Positions 9,001 through 17,232 of a stretch of 64,000 bases of DNA are shown here, in pieces; position 1 is the first letter of the stretch; each line of letters opens with the position of its first letter. Position numbers and translations under genes: made by a program. The notes beneath the pieces were generated by a model. It ran no database searches. It was not told the DNA's origin and saw only the letters and a program-made list of their open reading frames with translations. The stretch lies in the NCBI GenBank assembly GCA_963759295.1, contig CAVWYT010000011.1, positions 124,001 to 188,000 of the forward strand, in the 5' to 3' direction. The stretch is from WHSW01 sp963759295. GTDB taxonomy: Bacteria > Actinomycetota > Thermoleophilia > Solirubrobacterales > 70-9.

Positions 9001-10568
9001 GCGACGCTCCGGGCGCCGACCGACGCGGCCCGCCGAACGGTGAGCGGCGGCTCGGCGGTCCCGAAATGGTCGTGGATCAAGGCGGCGACATCGCGGATCG
9101 CCCACTGCTCACGGATCGCCTCGGTGCCGGGCTCGAGGCCGCAGAGCAGCAGCGGGCCGAGCGAATCGCCGGCGTCCAGGGAGCCGTGGCTGCCGCCGGG
9201 GCAGTGGGACACCCCGCCCCAATCGACGCACTCGTAGCCCGGCGCCAGCGAGACCAGCACCTCACCCGCGTAAGGCGCGATCAGCGCCGACCAGAGGCGA
9301 GCGAGGGCGTCCGGATAGGCCTCGGAGTCGAAGCGATCGCCTGCGGCCGTGGCCAGCAAGGCGGCGCGATTGCCGCTCATCTCCCAGCCGCCGCCGCGGC
9401 GATCGCGGACGGCGCCTCCGGGGCGGAAGCGAAGTTCGGCTCCGTGACCGGCGACGACGGCCTCGCACCCGGGCGGCGGCCCGCCGGTGAGCTCCCCGCG
9501 GAGCACCGGGAGGCCGTCGAGCTCGAGCCAGGCGGTCAGGTCGACGCCGTCCATCCCGAGCAGCTCCGCGCGCACGCCGGCGTGCGTAAAACGCGCCCTG
9601 TCGTCACCGTCGAGGACGTAGACCGCGGCGGCGCGCGAGCTCGGGCAGACGGCGAGCTCGGCCTGCCGGGGATCGCGCTCGTTGGGCTGCAGGACCCGCC
9701 ACCGCTCGCCGAGCCGCTCGATCAGCGGCAGCGGTTGGTCGACCGCCGTCTGGGCATGGTCGGCGATCACGATCACTGCGTGCTCGGCGAGGAAGCTCTC
9801 GAGGCCGTCGCAGGCGTCGACGAGCTCGGCGAGCGCGGCGTCGGCGCCTGCGATCGAGTCGGGCTGCTCCTCGGGACCGTACTTGTGGGAGTGGTAGTCG
9901 TTGTCGGGCAGCGAGTAGAGGAGGAAGTCGTAGAGGTCGTGCTCGACGAGCTCCCGCCCGCAACAGGCCGAGTACTCGTCGCGCGTCCCCGGGCGCGCGA
10001 GCGTCGGCTTGCACGGCACGCGCCGGCTCGAGTAGAGCTCGCCGTAGAAGAGCTCGTCGGGCCCCCAGGTGGCGTGATGGAAGGTCGCTGCGACGGCGAC
10101 CCGGCGCAGCAGGCCCTCGAGTCCCATCTCGTGGCGCTTCCGGCCGCGATAGATCAGAAACGGCGTGCACGCGGTGCGCACCCCGTGATCGCCGAGGCGC
10201 TCGAACACCGTCTCCACCTCGTCGGAGAGGTGGGCCATGTTCATGTTGTAGACGGTGTCGTAGAGCGAGCGGAAGAGGCCGAAGCTGCGGCTGGCCTCGA
10301 ACGAGCTTCCGTACTCCACGTAGCGGCGCTCGGCGCGGTGGTACCAGTTCATGCCGCTGATCCAATGTCGGTCGGCGGCGTGGCCGGTGGCGATCTCCGA
10401 GGTGCACACCGGGGTCACCGACGGAAACGCGGAGACGCAGTCGCCGATCAGCGATCCTCGCTCGAGCAGCGCCGCCAAGGTCGGCGCGTGACCCGACTCG
10501 ACGGCGTCCTGGAGCTTGTCGGTGCGCAGCGAGTCGACGACGCAGAGGACGAGCTTGCGCGGGCTCAC
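8997..10568 (-). CDS. Alkaline-phosphatase-superfamily type I phosphodiesterase/nucleotide pyrophosphatase
   Basis: 523 residues. The metal-binding framework of the superfamily is readable: LVLCVVDSLRTDKL at the N-terminus, SAFPSVTPVCTSEIATG with the likely nucleophile threonine, LPDNDYHSHKYGPE, IVIADHAQTAVDQP, and the late histidine in GGSHGSL. There is no obvious signal peptide, so it may act in the cytoplasm. Relatives hydrolyse phosphodiesters or phosphonates. The start is a GTG at 10568 that overlaps the stop of a small membrane protein, and its stop overlaps gtrA, giving a four-gene coupled unit. The substrate is not known; a lipid- or sugar-linked phosphodiester would fit the neighbours. 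Confidence 0.8.
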   Translation of the reverse strand: MSPRKLVLCVVDSLRTDKLQDAVESGHAPTLAALLERGSLIGDCVSAFPSVTPVCTSEIATGHAADRHWISGMNWYHRAERRYVEYGSSFEASRSFGLFRSLYDTVYNMNMAHLSDEVETVFERLGDHGVRTACTPFLIYRGRKRHEMGLEGLLRRVAVAATFHHATWGPDELFYGELYSSRRVPCKPTLARPGTRDEYSACCGRELVEHDLYDFLLYSLPDNDYHSHKYGPEEQPDSIAGADAALAELVDACDGLESFLAEHAVIVIADHAQTAVDQPLPLIERLGERWRVLQPNERDPRQAELAVCPSSRAAAVYVLDGDDRARFTHAGVRAELLGMDGVDLTAWLELDGLPVLRGELTGGPPPGCEAVVAGHGAELRFRPGGAVRDRRGGGWEMSGNRAALLATAAGDRFDSEAYPDALARLWSALIAPYAGEVLVSLAPGYECVDWGGVSHCPGGSHGSLDAGDSLGPLLLCGLEPGTEAIREQWAIRDVAALIHDHFGTAEPPLTVRRAASVGARSVA

Positions 10569-10996
10569 CGCAGCGACCGCAGGCCCTCGTACTTGCGCGC
10601 CGCCCGCTGGCGCCGGGCGATGCCGAGATAGATCACCGCCACCAGGGCGACGAGCCCGAGCGGACGCAGCAACAGCGTCAGCCCCGCGGTGGCGAGCGCG
10701 GCGAGCCCGATCAGAGCCCCGGTGAGCCCGCCCTCCCCGGCCCGGGCGCCGGCGCCCTCGGCGATCCCGCTGACGACGAAGAATGAGCCCACCGCGATCA
10801 GGGCGCCGAGGATAAAGCCGGGCCAGCCGTCGTAGTCCTCGGCGGCCAGCGAGACCGCGAACAGGAGCTCCGCCGCGACCACGGCGACCACCAGGAGCGC
10901 GACCCCGATCGCGTCGCGACGCCCCGGAGCGCCGGCGAGCGCCCCGCACGCCACCGCAAGCCCGACGCCCTGACAGCTTGCAAGGAAGAAGTCCAT
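10565..10996 (-). CDS. Small polytopic membrane protein of unknown function
   Basis: 143 residues from the ATG at 10996 (MDFFLASCQGVGLAVACGAL); a start 12 codons earlier at 11032 is also open. There are about four hydrophobic segments rich in alanine, valine and glycine and a basic C-terminus, IARRQRAARKYEGLRSLR. The N-terminal part faintly recalls DUF4126-type proteins, but I cannot assign it firmly. It is the first gene of the operon with the phosphodiesterase, GtrA and the glycosyltransferase-like protein; its stop overlaps the next start by four bases. Confidence 0.65.
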   Translation of the reverse strand: MDFFLASCQGVGLAVACGALAGAPGRRDAIGVALLVVAVVAAELLFAVSLAAEDYDGWPGFILGALIAVGSFFVVSGIAEGAGARAGEGGLTGALIGLAALATAGLTLLLRPLGLVALVAVIYLGIARRQRAARKYEGLRSLR

Positions 10997-11112
10997 CGCC
11001 GCCGCAGGGTACCCGTCGGCGGCGAAGGTCACGCGCCGGGCCGGCGGTCATCCGCTGCCCGCCGCGGCCGCGGGATTGAGGTGCACGCTCCACCGTACGG
11101 GGATCAAGGCAT

Positions 11113-12555
11113 GTGGGATCCGTGACGGCGATGCGCCACACTCCCTGCGTGGCCGGCACACACGACCCCGCTACTCCCCCGGAGGGGACGCCGGCGGTCG
11201 GCGGCGGGACGGCGCGGCACCGCCGCGCGCACACCACCGCGCGCGATCTCGAGCGCTACGCAGGCCTGTTCGCCCAGCGCACGCGGATGATGCGCTCGAG
11301 CGCGATGCGCGACCTGATGGAGATCACCGCCCGGCCGGAGGTGATCTCGCTCGCCGGCGGGCTGCCGGACACGTCGACGTTCCCACCCGAGAGCTTCGCC
11401 GCACAGATGACCCGGATCGCTCAGGAGAGCTCGGCGCAGGCGCTTCAGTACGGGCCGACCGAGGGCTTCGCCGAGACCAAGGAGTGCATCCGCGAGGTGA
11501 TGCGGGCCGAGGGCATGGACCCCGATCCCGATGACGTCATCGTCACCACAGGCGGACAGCAGGCGATCGACCTGATCGCCAAGACGCTCGTCGATCCCGG
11601 TGACGTGGTGATCGCCGAGGCGCCCACCTACCCCGGCGCGGTCCCCGTGTTCTGCTCCTACCAGGCGGAGACCGTTCAGGTCGAGGTCGACGGCGAGGGG
11701 ATGCGAGTCGACGAGCTCGAGACGCTTCTCGACCGGCTCGCCGCTGGGGGCCGGCGGCCGAAGTTCATCTACTCCGTGCCGAGCTTTCAGAACCCGGCCG
11801 GGGTGACGATGTCGCCCGAGCGGCGGCGGCGGCTGGTCGCGATTGCGCGCGAGCGCGAGCTGCTCCTCGTGGAGGACAACCCCTACGGCCTGCTCCGCTA
11901 CGAGGGAGAGCCGGTCGAGCCCCTCTACAAGCTCGATGGCGGCGATTACGTCCTCTACGTCGGCACGCTGTCGAAGATCCTCTCGCCGGGCATCCGGCTT
12001 GGATGGCTGTGCGCGCCGCCGCCGGTGATGGAGAAGGTCGTACTCGGCAAGCAGGCCGCGGACCTCTGCACCTCGACTCTGACCCAGTACTTCGTTCGCG
12101 AGTACTTCGCGGACGGCCGGTGGCTCGACTACGTCGGCGACCTCTGCGGCATCTACCGCGAGCGACGCGACGCGATGCTCGAGGCGCTCGAGCGGTTCTT
12201 CCCCGGCAGGGCGACCTGGTCGCAACCGGCGGGCGGGCTGTTCTGCTGGGCGACCCTCCCCGACTACATCGACACCACCGACCTGCTCGCCAAGGCGCTG
12301 CGCGACAACGTCGCATTCGTCCCCGGCGCCGCGGCGTTCACGGACGGCCGCGGCGGTAGCTCGATGAGGCTCAACTTCTCGGCCTCGACGGCGGACGAGA
12401 TCCGCGAGGGGATCCGCCGAATCGGCAGCGTGGTCGGCGAGCAGGTCGATCTCTACGAGACGATCACCTCCGAACACCGGATACCGCGTCCCGCGGCCGA
12501 GGCGGGGGGAACGTCGAGCGATGTGGTGATTCCGTTCCGCCGCGGGCTCGAATGA
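11113..12555 (+). CDS. PLP-dependent class I/II aminotransferase (2-aminoadipate aminotransferase/LysN-like)
   Basis: Fold-type I aminotransferase of up to 480 residues. Visible motifs are VISLAGGLPDTSTFP, QYGPTEGFAETKE, VTTGGQQAIDLIAK, SVPSFQNPAGVTMS, VEDNPYGLLRY and the Schiff-base lysine region GTLSKILSPGIRLGW. This pattern is that of the 2-aminoadipate/kynurenine/branched-chain group; it lacks the GntR domain of MocR regulators. Starts at GTG 11113, GTG 11122 or ATG 11131 are all possible, and the first 40 residues are probably disordered. The stop overlaps the ATG of the Ddl-like gene, so the two are coupled; aminotransfer to make an amino acid for ligation is conceivable. Confidence 0.85.
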   Translation: MGSVTAMRHTPCVAGTHDPATPPEGTPAVGGGTARHRRAHTTARDLERYAGLFAQRTRMMRSSAMRDLMEITARPEVISLAGGLPDTSTFPPESFAAQMTRIAQESSAQALQYGPTEGFAETKECIREVMRAEGMDPDPDDVIVTTGGQQAIDLIAKTLVDPGDVVIAEAPTYPGAVPVFCSYQAETVQVEVDGEGMRVDELETLLDRLAAGGRRPKFIYSVPSFQNPAGVTMSPERRRRLVAIARERELLLVEDNPYGLLRYEGEPVEPLYKLDGGDYVLYVGTLSKILSPGIRLGWLCAPPPVMEKVVLGKQAADLCTSTLTQYFVREYFADGRWLDYVGDLCGIYRERRDAMLEALERFFPGRATWSQPAGGLFCWATLPDYIDTTDLLAKALRDNVAFVPGAAAFTDGRGGSSMRLNFSASTADEIREGIRRIGSVVGEQVDLYETITSEHRIPRPAAEAGGTSSDVVIPFRRGLE

Positions 12556-13520
12556 AGGTCGCGGTGCTGAAAGGCGGTCGCGGGCTCGAGCGCCAGGTCT
12601 CGCTGCGAAGCGGGGCGCGCGTGGAGGACGCGCTCGACTCGCTCGGCCACGAGGTGGTCCCGATCGACGTCGGGGCCGACCTGGTCTCGGTGCTGAAGCT
12701 CGAACGGCCCGAGGTCGCCTTCGTCGCCCTGCACGGCGCCGGTGGCGAGGATGGGACGGTTCAGGAGCTGCTCGAGATCCTGGGGATCGCCTACACCGGG
12801 CCCGGCGTGCGTGCCTGCGTGCGCTCGATCGACAAGGTCGCGGCCAAGCACGAGCTCCGCGCCGCGGGGGTGCCGACACCGGACTGGGCGGCCTTCAACG
12901 TGCTCGCGTTTCGCGAGCTCGGCGCGGCCGACGCCCTCGAGGAGATCGAGGCCGGCCTCGGCTTCCCGCTCGTGGTCAAGCCTGCGGCGGGCGGCTCCTC
13001 GCTCGGCGTGCGGTTCGCGGCCGGCGCCGATCAGGTCCCGGAGGCGCTCGTGGCCGCGTTCTCCTACGACGACCGGGTGCTGCTCGAGCGCCACATCGAG
13101 GGCCGCGAGATCGCCGTTTCGCTGATTCGCGGCATCGCCCTGCCGGCGGTCGAGGCCCGGCCTCGCGACGAGGACCGGTTCAACTACGAGGCGCGTTACG
13201 AGATCGGCCGCACCGAGTACGTGTGTCCCGCCGATCTCGGCGCCGCCGAGGGCCCGGTGATCGACGCCGCGCTGCGCACCTGGGACGCCCTCGCCTTCGA
13301 CGCCTTCGGGCGGGTCGACATGATCGTCGGCGACGACGGCCCGCTGGTGCTGGAGGCGAACGCTGTTCCCGGCCTCACGGACACCTCGCTGCTGCCAATG
13401 GCCGCCGAGGCGGCGGGAATGTCGTTCGAGACCCTGTGCGAGCGGCTGCTGAAGCTGGCGCTCGAGCGCGCGCGCGGCGAGGCGATCGGCTCGATCGACG
13501 CCGCCGCCGATCGAAGCTAG
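12552..13520 (+). CDS. D-alanine-D-alanine ligase-like ATP-grasp enzyme (paralog 1)
   Basis: 322 residues of Ddl type. The N-terminal KGGRGLERQVSLRSG keeps the glutamate that binds the first D-Ala, VVKPAAGGSSLGV is the glycine-rich loop, and EANAVPGLTDTS keeps the metal-binding Glu and Asn. The usual DYEAKY segment reads NYEARY, so the lysine is arginine. It shares the DdlB-like ending SLLPMAAEAAGMSF. It would ligate two D-amino acids for peptidoglycan; a second Ddl lies at 44481. Its ATG overlaps the aminotransferase stop (ATGA). Whether it makes D-Ala-D-Ala or another dipeptide cannot be decided from sequence. Confidence 0.85.
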   Translation: MKVAVLKGGRGLERQVSLRSGARVEDALDSLGHEVVPIDVGADLVSVLKLERPEVAFVALHGAGGEDGTVQELLEILGIAYTGPGVRACVRSIDKVAAKHELRAAGVPTPDWAAFNVLAFRELGAADALEEIEAGLGFPLVVKPAAGGSSLGVRFAAGADQVPEALVAAFSYDDRVLLERHIEGREIAVSLIRGIALPAVEARPRDEDRFNYEARYEIGRTEYVCPADLGAAEGPVIDAALRTWDALAFDAFGRVDMIVGDDGPLVLEANAVPGLTDTSLLPMAAEAAGMSFETLCERLLKLALERARGEAIGSIDAAADRS

Positions 13521-13551
13521 ACCGGCGACCGGCCAGCGCTGGACCGGAACG

Positions 13552-14046
13552 CTAGGACTCGCCGCCGGTGGCGAAGTCCTCGGGGGTGACGTCCTCGAGG
13601 AAGTCCTTGAACTTCTCGACGACCTCCTCCTGGTCCTCGACCTCGTGCTCGAACTCGATCGAGGACTCCTCGATCACCTCCTCGGCCGCGAAGATCGGCG
13701 CCTGGCAGCGGACCGCGAGCGCGATCGCATCCGAGGGCCGGGAGTCGATCTCGACCTCCGAGCCGTTGATCGAGAGCGTGATCGACGCGTAGAAGGTGTT
13801 GTCACGGAGCTCGGTCACCGAGACCCGCTCGCACTTGGCCTCGAGCTGGTCGAGCACGTCGTTGAGCAGGTCGTGCGTCATCGGACGCGGCGTCTGGGCG
13901 CCCTGCAGCTTCATCAGGATCGCCGCCGCCTCCGGATGGCCGATCCAGATCGGCAGGAAGCGATTGCCGTCGACGGTCTTCAGCAACACGATCGGCTGCT
14001 TGCCGACCATGTCGAAGCTGACACCGTAAATCTGCATCTGCTGCAT
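13552..14046 (-). CDS. Bifunctional nuclease-family protein (BFN, DUF151)
   Basis: 164 residues. The core reads VLLKTVDGNRFLPIWIGHPEAAA, then RPMTHDLLNDVLD and SRPSDAIALAVRCQAPIFAAE, which is the standard BFN/DUF151 pattern. A very acidic C-terminal tail rich in Glu and Asp follows. Plant and bacterial members have been reported with nuclease activity; the physiological role in bacteria is uncertain. In actinobacteria it is often near MerR regulators, which are not present here. I chose the ATG at 14046 (MQQMQIYG); upstream codons in the frame are not family-like. Confidence 0.9.
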   Translation of the reverse strand: MQQMQIYGVSFDMVGKQPIVLLKTVDGNRFLPIWIGHPEAAAILMKLQGAQTPRPMTHDLLNDVLDQLEAKCERVSVTELRDNTFYASITLSINGSEVEIDSRPSDAIALAVRCQAPIFAAEEVIEESSIEFEHEVEDQEEVVEKFKDFLEDVTPEDFATGGES

Positions 14047-14167
14047 GCCGCTCGTTTCCCGGCCCTCGTCCCGATCGCTTGCCTTCGGGCCATTATAGGT
14101 CCGGGCATGAGGGCCCCCGGGGCCGGCGGTGCGAGAATCCGCCACCCCGCGATGGGATACTCACGGG

Positions 14168-14530
14168 GTGTCCGGGAGGACGGCGCTGCCGGTGAGCAGG
14201 CTCGCCGTGGCCGCGGCGGTCGCGAGCGGCCTCGCCTGGGCGGGCGGCGGATGCGGCGGCGACGAACCCGATTCCGGCGAGCGCGGTCGCGCGGTCGCCG
14301 CGGCGATCGACGCCTATCGCGAGGCGAGGGCAAGCGGCGTCGAGCTCGAGGTCGGACCGTGCATCGCGGAGCGCCTGCCCGGCCTCGACGATTGGGTCGC
14401 CGACGTCGCACACGACCCGCGCCAGGACGTCGATGACGAGAGCGAGAACCAGTGCCGGCGCTACGGCGCCGGTGAGGCGTCGCACTTCGTCGAGCTCACA
14501 CCGGGCGGCGAACTGATCCGGGCGGAGTGA
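14168..14530 (+). CDS. Small putative lipoprotein, function unknown
   Basis: About 120 residues. A short basic N-terminus, a hydrophobic stretch (LAVAAAVASGLAWAG) and GGGCGGDE form a plausible lipoprotein signal with the lipid-carrying cysteine. The mature part is acidic, with CIAERLPGLDDWVADV and a second cysteine in ENQCRRYG that could form a disulphide. Starts at GTG 14168 or GTG 14192 are both reasonable; an upstream ATG at 14129 would put charged residues before the signal. No family recognised. It ends just before the convergent tRNA-Ile gene. Confidence 0.6.
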   Translation: MSGRTALPVSRLAVAAAVASGLAWAGGGCGGDEPDSGERGRAVAAAIDAYREARASGVELEVGPCIAERLPGLDDWVADVAHDPRQDVDDESENQCRRYGAGEASHFVELTPGGELIRAE

Positions 14531-14531
14531 A

Positions 14532-14605
14532 TGGGCGATCGTGGACTCGAACCACGGACCTCGTCCTTATCAGAGACGCGCTCTAACCAACTGAGCTAAT
14601 CGCCC
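14532..14605 (-). tRNA. tRNA-Ile (anticodon GAT)
   Basis: On the minus strand the 74 bases fold as a full cloverleaf: acceptor GGGCGAT pairs with ATCGCCC, D-stem GCTC/GAGC, anticodon stem CGTCT/GGACG (one G-T pair) around loop CTGATAA, and T-stem CGTGG/CCACG around TTCGAGT. The anticodon is GAT, for isoleucine. The discriminator is A and CCA is not encoded. It sits alone between two plus-strand genes, not in an rRNA operon. Confidence 0.96.
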
Positions 14606-14661
14606 CGCGGCGGCCAATTCTAAAGGCGCCCGCCGGCCCGCGCCGACTAGCCTCCCCGGCC

Positions 14662-15282
14662 GTGAGCCCGCGGCGCCCGGACATCCCGAGCCTTCGCCGT
14701 GAGGCGCTCGCCGACGATCCCTTCGAGCAGTTCTCGGCCTGGTACGCCGACGCCCAGCGAGAGGTCCCGCTCGCCGAGGCGATGACGCTGGCGACCGTGG
14801 ACGCCGATGGAGTCCCCGACGGGCGCATGGTGTTGCTCAAGGGATACGGGCCCGACGGGTTTCGGTTCTTCACCAACCGGCGCTCGGAGAAGGGTCGCCA
14901 GCTCGCGGACCGGCCGCGGGCGGCACTCGTCCTCTACTGGCGCGAGCTCGATCGCCAGGTCAGGGTCCGGGGCCGGGTCGAGCCGCTCTCCGATGCCGAT
15001 TCCGACGCCTACTTCGCGACCAGGCCGCGCGACTCCCAGCTCGGCGCCCTGGCCTCGCCGCAGAGCGAGCCGCTCGACTCGCGCGAGGTCATCGATCGGC
15101 GCTTCGCCGAGCTCGCGCACGCCTACCGGGATCGGACGGTGCCGCGCCCGGCGCACTGGGGCGGCTACCTGCTGATCGCCGACTCGATCGAGTTCTGGCA
15201 GGGACAGGTCGGTCGCCTTCACGACCGGTTTCGCTACTCGCGCGATGGGGCCGGTTGGCGGATCGAGCGCCTCGCTCCCTAG
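14662..15282 (+). CDS. pdxH: Pyridoxamine/pyridoxine 5'-phosphate oxidase
   Basis: 206 residues. This FMN enzyme oxidises pyridoxine or pyridoxamine 5'-phosphate to PLP. It contains DPFEQFSAWYADAQ, MTLATVDADGVPDGRMVLLK, GFRFFTNRRSEKGRQL, FATRPRDSQLGALASPQS and the C-terminal EFWQGQVGRLHDRFRY followed by WRIERLAP, all standard PdxH elements including the terminal Arg-Leu-Xaa-Pro. The GTG start at 14662 gives the normal length. It stands alone between the tRNA and the ECF41 module. Confidence 0.96.
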   Translation: MSPRRPDIPSLRREALADDPFEQFSAWYADAQREVPLAEAMTLATVDADGVPDGRMVLLKGYGPDGFRFFTNRRSEKGRQLADRPRAALVLYWRELDRQVRVRGRVEPLSDADSDAYFATRPRDSQLGALASPQSEPLDSREVIDRRFAELAHAYRDRTVPRPAHWGGYLLIADSIEFWQGQVGRLHDRFRYSRDGAGWRIERLAP

Positions 15283-15295
15283 ATGATCCAGCCGG

Positions 15296-15322
15296 CGTCA
15301 CAGACCGAGCGGGTACCTCGTC
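15296..15322 (+). promoter_or_regulatory. ECF41-type sigma factor promoter
   Basis: CGTCACA at 15296-15302, exactly 16 bases, then CGTC at 15319-15322. The published ECF41 target consensus is TGTCACA-N16-CGTC, so this differs at one base. It lies about 34 bases upstream of the epimerase ATG and thus upstream of the epimerase-ECF41 pair, as expected for the autoregulated target promoter of that family. Confidence 0.85.
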
Positions 15323-15355
15323 TCGTATGTAGATGAGGAAAGCGAGTGAAGGGAG

Positions 15356-16309
15356 ATGACGATGAGGGTCTTCGTCGCGGGCGCCACCGGGGCGCTGGGC
15401 AGGCAGCTGGTACCGCGGCTGGTCGCCGCGGGACACGATGTCGTCGGAATGACCCGAAGCGAGTCGAAGCGCGACGCGGTCCGCGCCCTGGGCGCCAACC
15501 CCGCCGTCGCCGATGCGCTCGACCCCGAGCAGGTCGGCCGCGCGGTCAGCGAGGCCGAGCCCGAGGTGATCGTCCATCAGCTGACCGCGCTCTCGGCCGA
15601 TCTGAGCATCCGCAACATCGACAAGACGTTCGCGCTCACCAACCGCCTGCGCACCGAGGGGACCGACCACCTGCTCTCGGCCGCCAGGGCCGCGGGGGTG
15701 CGGCGATTCGTCGCCCAGAGCTTCGCCGGGTGGCAGTTCGCGCGGATCGGAGGGCCGGTCAAGACGGAGGACGCCGCCGTGGACACCGATCCGCCGGCGT
15801 CGGTCAAGGAGACGGTCAGGGGGATCCTGTATGTCGAGCGGGCCGTCACCGAGGCCGACTGGGTCGAGGGAGTGGTGCTTCGCTACGGCGGCTTCTACGG
15901 ACCGGGGACGTCGCTCGGGATCAACATCGACGGCGAGCAGACCGAGGCCGTGCGCAAGCGGCGCTTCCCGATCGTCGGCGGCGGGACCGGGATCATGTCG
16001 CTGATCCAGATCTCCGACGCTGCGACGGCGACGGCCGCCGCGGTGGAACGCGGCGAGCCGGGTATCTACAACGTGGTCGACGACGACCCCGCCCCGGTGC
16101 GCGACTGGATCCCGGGGCTGGCGAGCGTGCTCGGCGCCAAGCCGCCACGGCGAATCCCGCTCTGGCTCGGCCGGCTGCTGGCGGGCGAGGGGGTAGCGAT
16201 CATGATGACCACGTTGCGAGGCGCCTCGAACGAGAAGGCGAAGCGAGAGCTCGGCTGGCAGCCGCGCTACCCGAGCTGGCGTGAGGGGTTCGCCGGGGGG
16301 CTGGGATGA
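15356..16309 (+). CDS. NAD(P)-dependent epimerase/dehydratase, ECF41 partner (COE-type)
   Basis: 317-residue extended short-chain dehydrogenase-like protein with the dinucleotide-binding FVAGATGALGRQLVPRL at the N-terminus; the usual YxxxK motif is not obvious, so it may be an NmrA-like or atypical member. ECF41 sigma factors are normally encoded beside a carboxymuconolactone decarboxylase, an oxidoreductase or an epimerase, and this gene is in that position. Its stop overlaps the sigma gene start (ATGA), and an ECF41-type promoter precedes it. A ribosome-binding site, AAGGGAG, precedes the ATG at 15356. The substrate is unknown. Confidence 0.85.
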   Translation: MTMRVFVAGATGALGRQLVPRLVAAGHDVVGMTRSESKRDAVRALGANPAVADALDPEQVGRAVSEAEPEVIVHQLTALSADLSIRNIDKTFALTNRLRTEGTDHLLSAARAAGVRRFVAQSFAGWQFARIGGPVKTEDAAVDTDPPASVKETVRGILYVERAVTEADWVEGVVLRYGGFYGPGTSLGINIDGEQTEAVRKRRFPIVGGGTGIMSLIQISDAATATAAAVERGEPGIYNVVDDDPAPVRDWIPGLASVLGAKPPRRIPLWLGRLLAGEGVAIMMTTLRGASNEKAKRELGWQPRYPSWREGFAGGLG

Positions 16310-17232
16310 CGGTCTCCGAGCAGGTCGAGGAGCTGCGCCGGCGGGCATTCGCGATCGCCTACCGGATGCTGGGCAGCGTGAGCGAGGCCGAGGACGTCGT
16401 CCAGGAGGCGCTGCTTCGGGTGCACCAGGCGCTCGAGGGCGGGGAGCAGATCGCCTCACCGCGGGCGTACGTCTCCACCGTCGTCACTCGGCTTGCGATC
16501 GACGAGCTGCGCTCCGCCCGCGCGCGGCGTGAGGTCTATGTGGGCGAGTGGTTGCCGGAGCCGCTGCTGACGTCCGGCGAGGACGACCCCGCCGCGCAGG
16601 CCGAGATCGCGGACTCGCTGTCGGTGGGTTTCCTCGTCCTGCTGGAGAGCCTCACGCCCGAGCAGCGCGCCGCCTTCCTGCTGCGAGAGGTCTTCGACTA
16701 TCCGTACGACCGGATCGCCGAGATCATCGGCAAGAGCCAGGACGCGAGCCGGCAGCTCGTGACCCGCGCGCGGCGCCAGGTCGACGAGCGACGGCCGCGC
16801 TTCGAGACCTCCCGCGAGCAGCGCGACCGGCTCGCCGAGCGCTTCTTCGCGGCGGTCGAGGAGGGCGACCTCGGTGCGCTCGAGTCGCTGCTCGCCGAGG
16901 ACGTGGTCCTTCACGGCGACGGTGGCGGAAAGGTCCCGGCGCTGGCGCGGCCCGTCGCGGGACGCTCCCGGGTGGCGCGGACGCTCGGGGCCTGGGTCCG
17001 GGCGAGCGCGCGGTTCGGCGTCGGGCTGCGGCCGATCGAGGTCAACGGCGCGCCCGGTGCGGAGTACCTTGATCCCGAGGGCCGGGTGATCGGCGTGATG
17101 TCGATCGAGATCGGCGGCGGGCGGATTCAGGCGGTTCGCTCGGTCGTCAACCCGGAAAAGCTCGAACATCTCGGGCCAGTCGCGGACGTGAACGCGCTGC
17201 TGCGCGGCCGTGAGACCGCGCCTGGCGGCTAG
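16306..17232 (+). CDS. ECF41-family RNA polymerase sigma factor with SnoaL-like C-terminal domain (SigJ-type)
   Basis: 308 residues. Sigma region 2 reads AIAYRMLGSVSEAEDVVQEALLR in pieces near residues 17-40, region 4 LTPEQRAAFLLREVFDYPYD with a helix-turn-helix near 110-160. The linker carries WLPEPL and the C-terminal NTF2/SnoaL-like domain ends with NPEKL, both hallmarks of ECF41 proteins (WLPEP and NPDKL). In this family no anti-sigma factor is needed; the C-terminal extension itself tunes activity. It is coupled to the epimerase by an ATGA overlap, and its stop overlaps the convergent parB stop. Confidence 0.93.
   Translation: MTVSEQVEELRRRAFAIAYRMLGSVSEAEDVVQEALLRVHQALEGGEQIASPRAYVSTVVTRLAIDELRSARARREVYVGEWLPEPLLTSGEDDPAAQAEIADSLSVGFLVLLESLTPEQRAAFLLREVFDYPYDRIAEIIGKSQDASRQLVTRARRQVDERRPRFETSREQRDRLAERFFAAVEEGDLGALESLLAEDVVLHGDGGGKVPALARPVAGRSRVARTLGAWVRASARFGVGLRPIEVNGAPGAEYLDPEGRVIGVMSIEIGGGRIQAVRSVVNPEKLEHLGPVADVNALLRGRETAPGG

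Noticed and set aside
11104..12879. A 591-residue open frame opposite the aminotransferase and Ddl genes
   Set aside because: It mirrors the codon bias of the real genes on the other strand, is rich in Arg, Gly and Asp, and has no domain.
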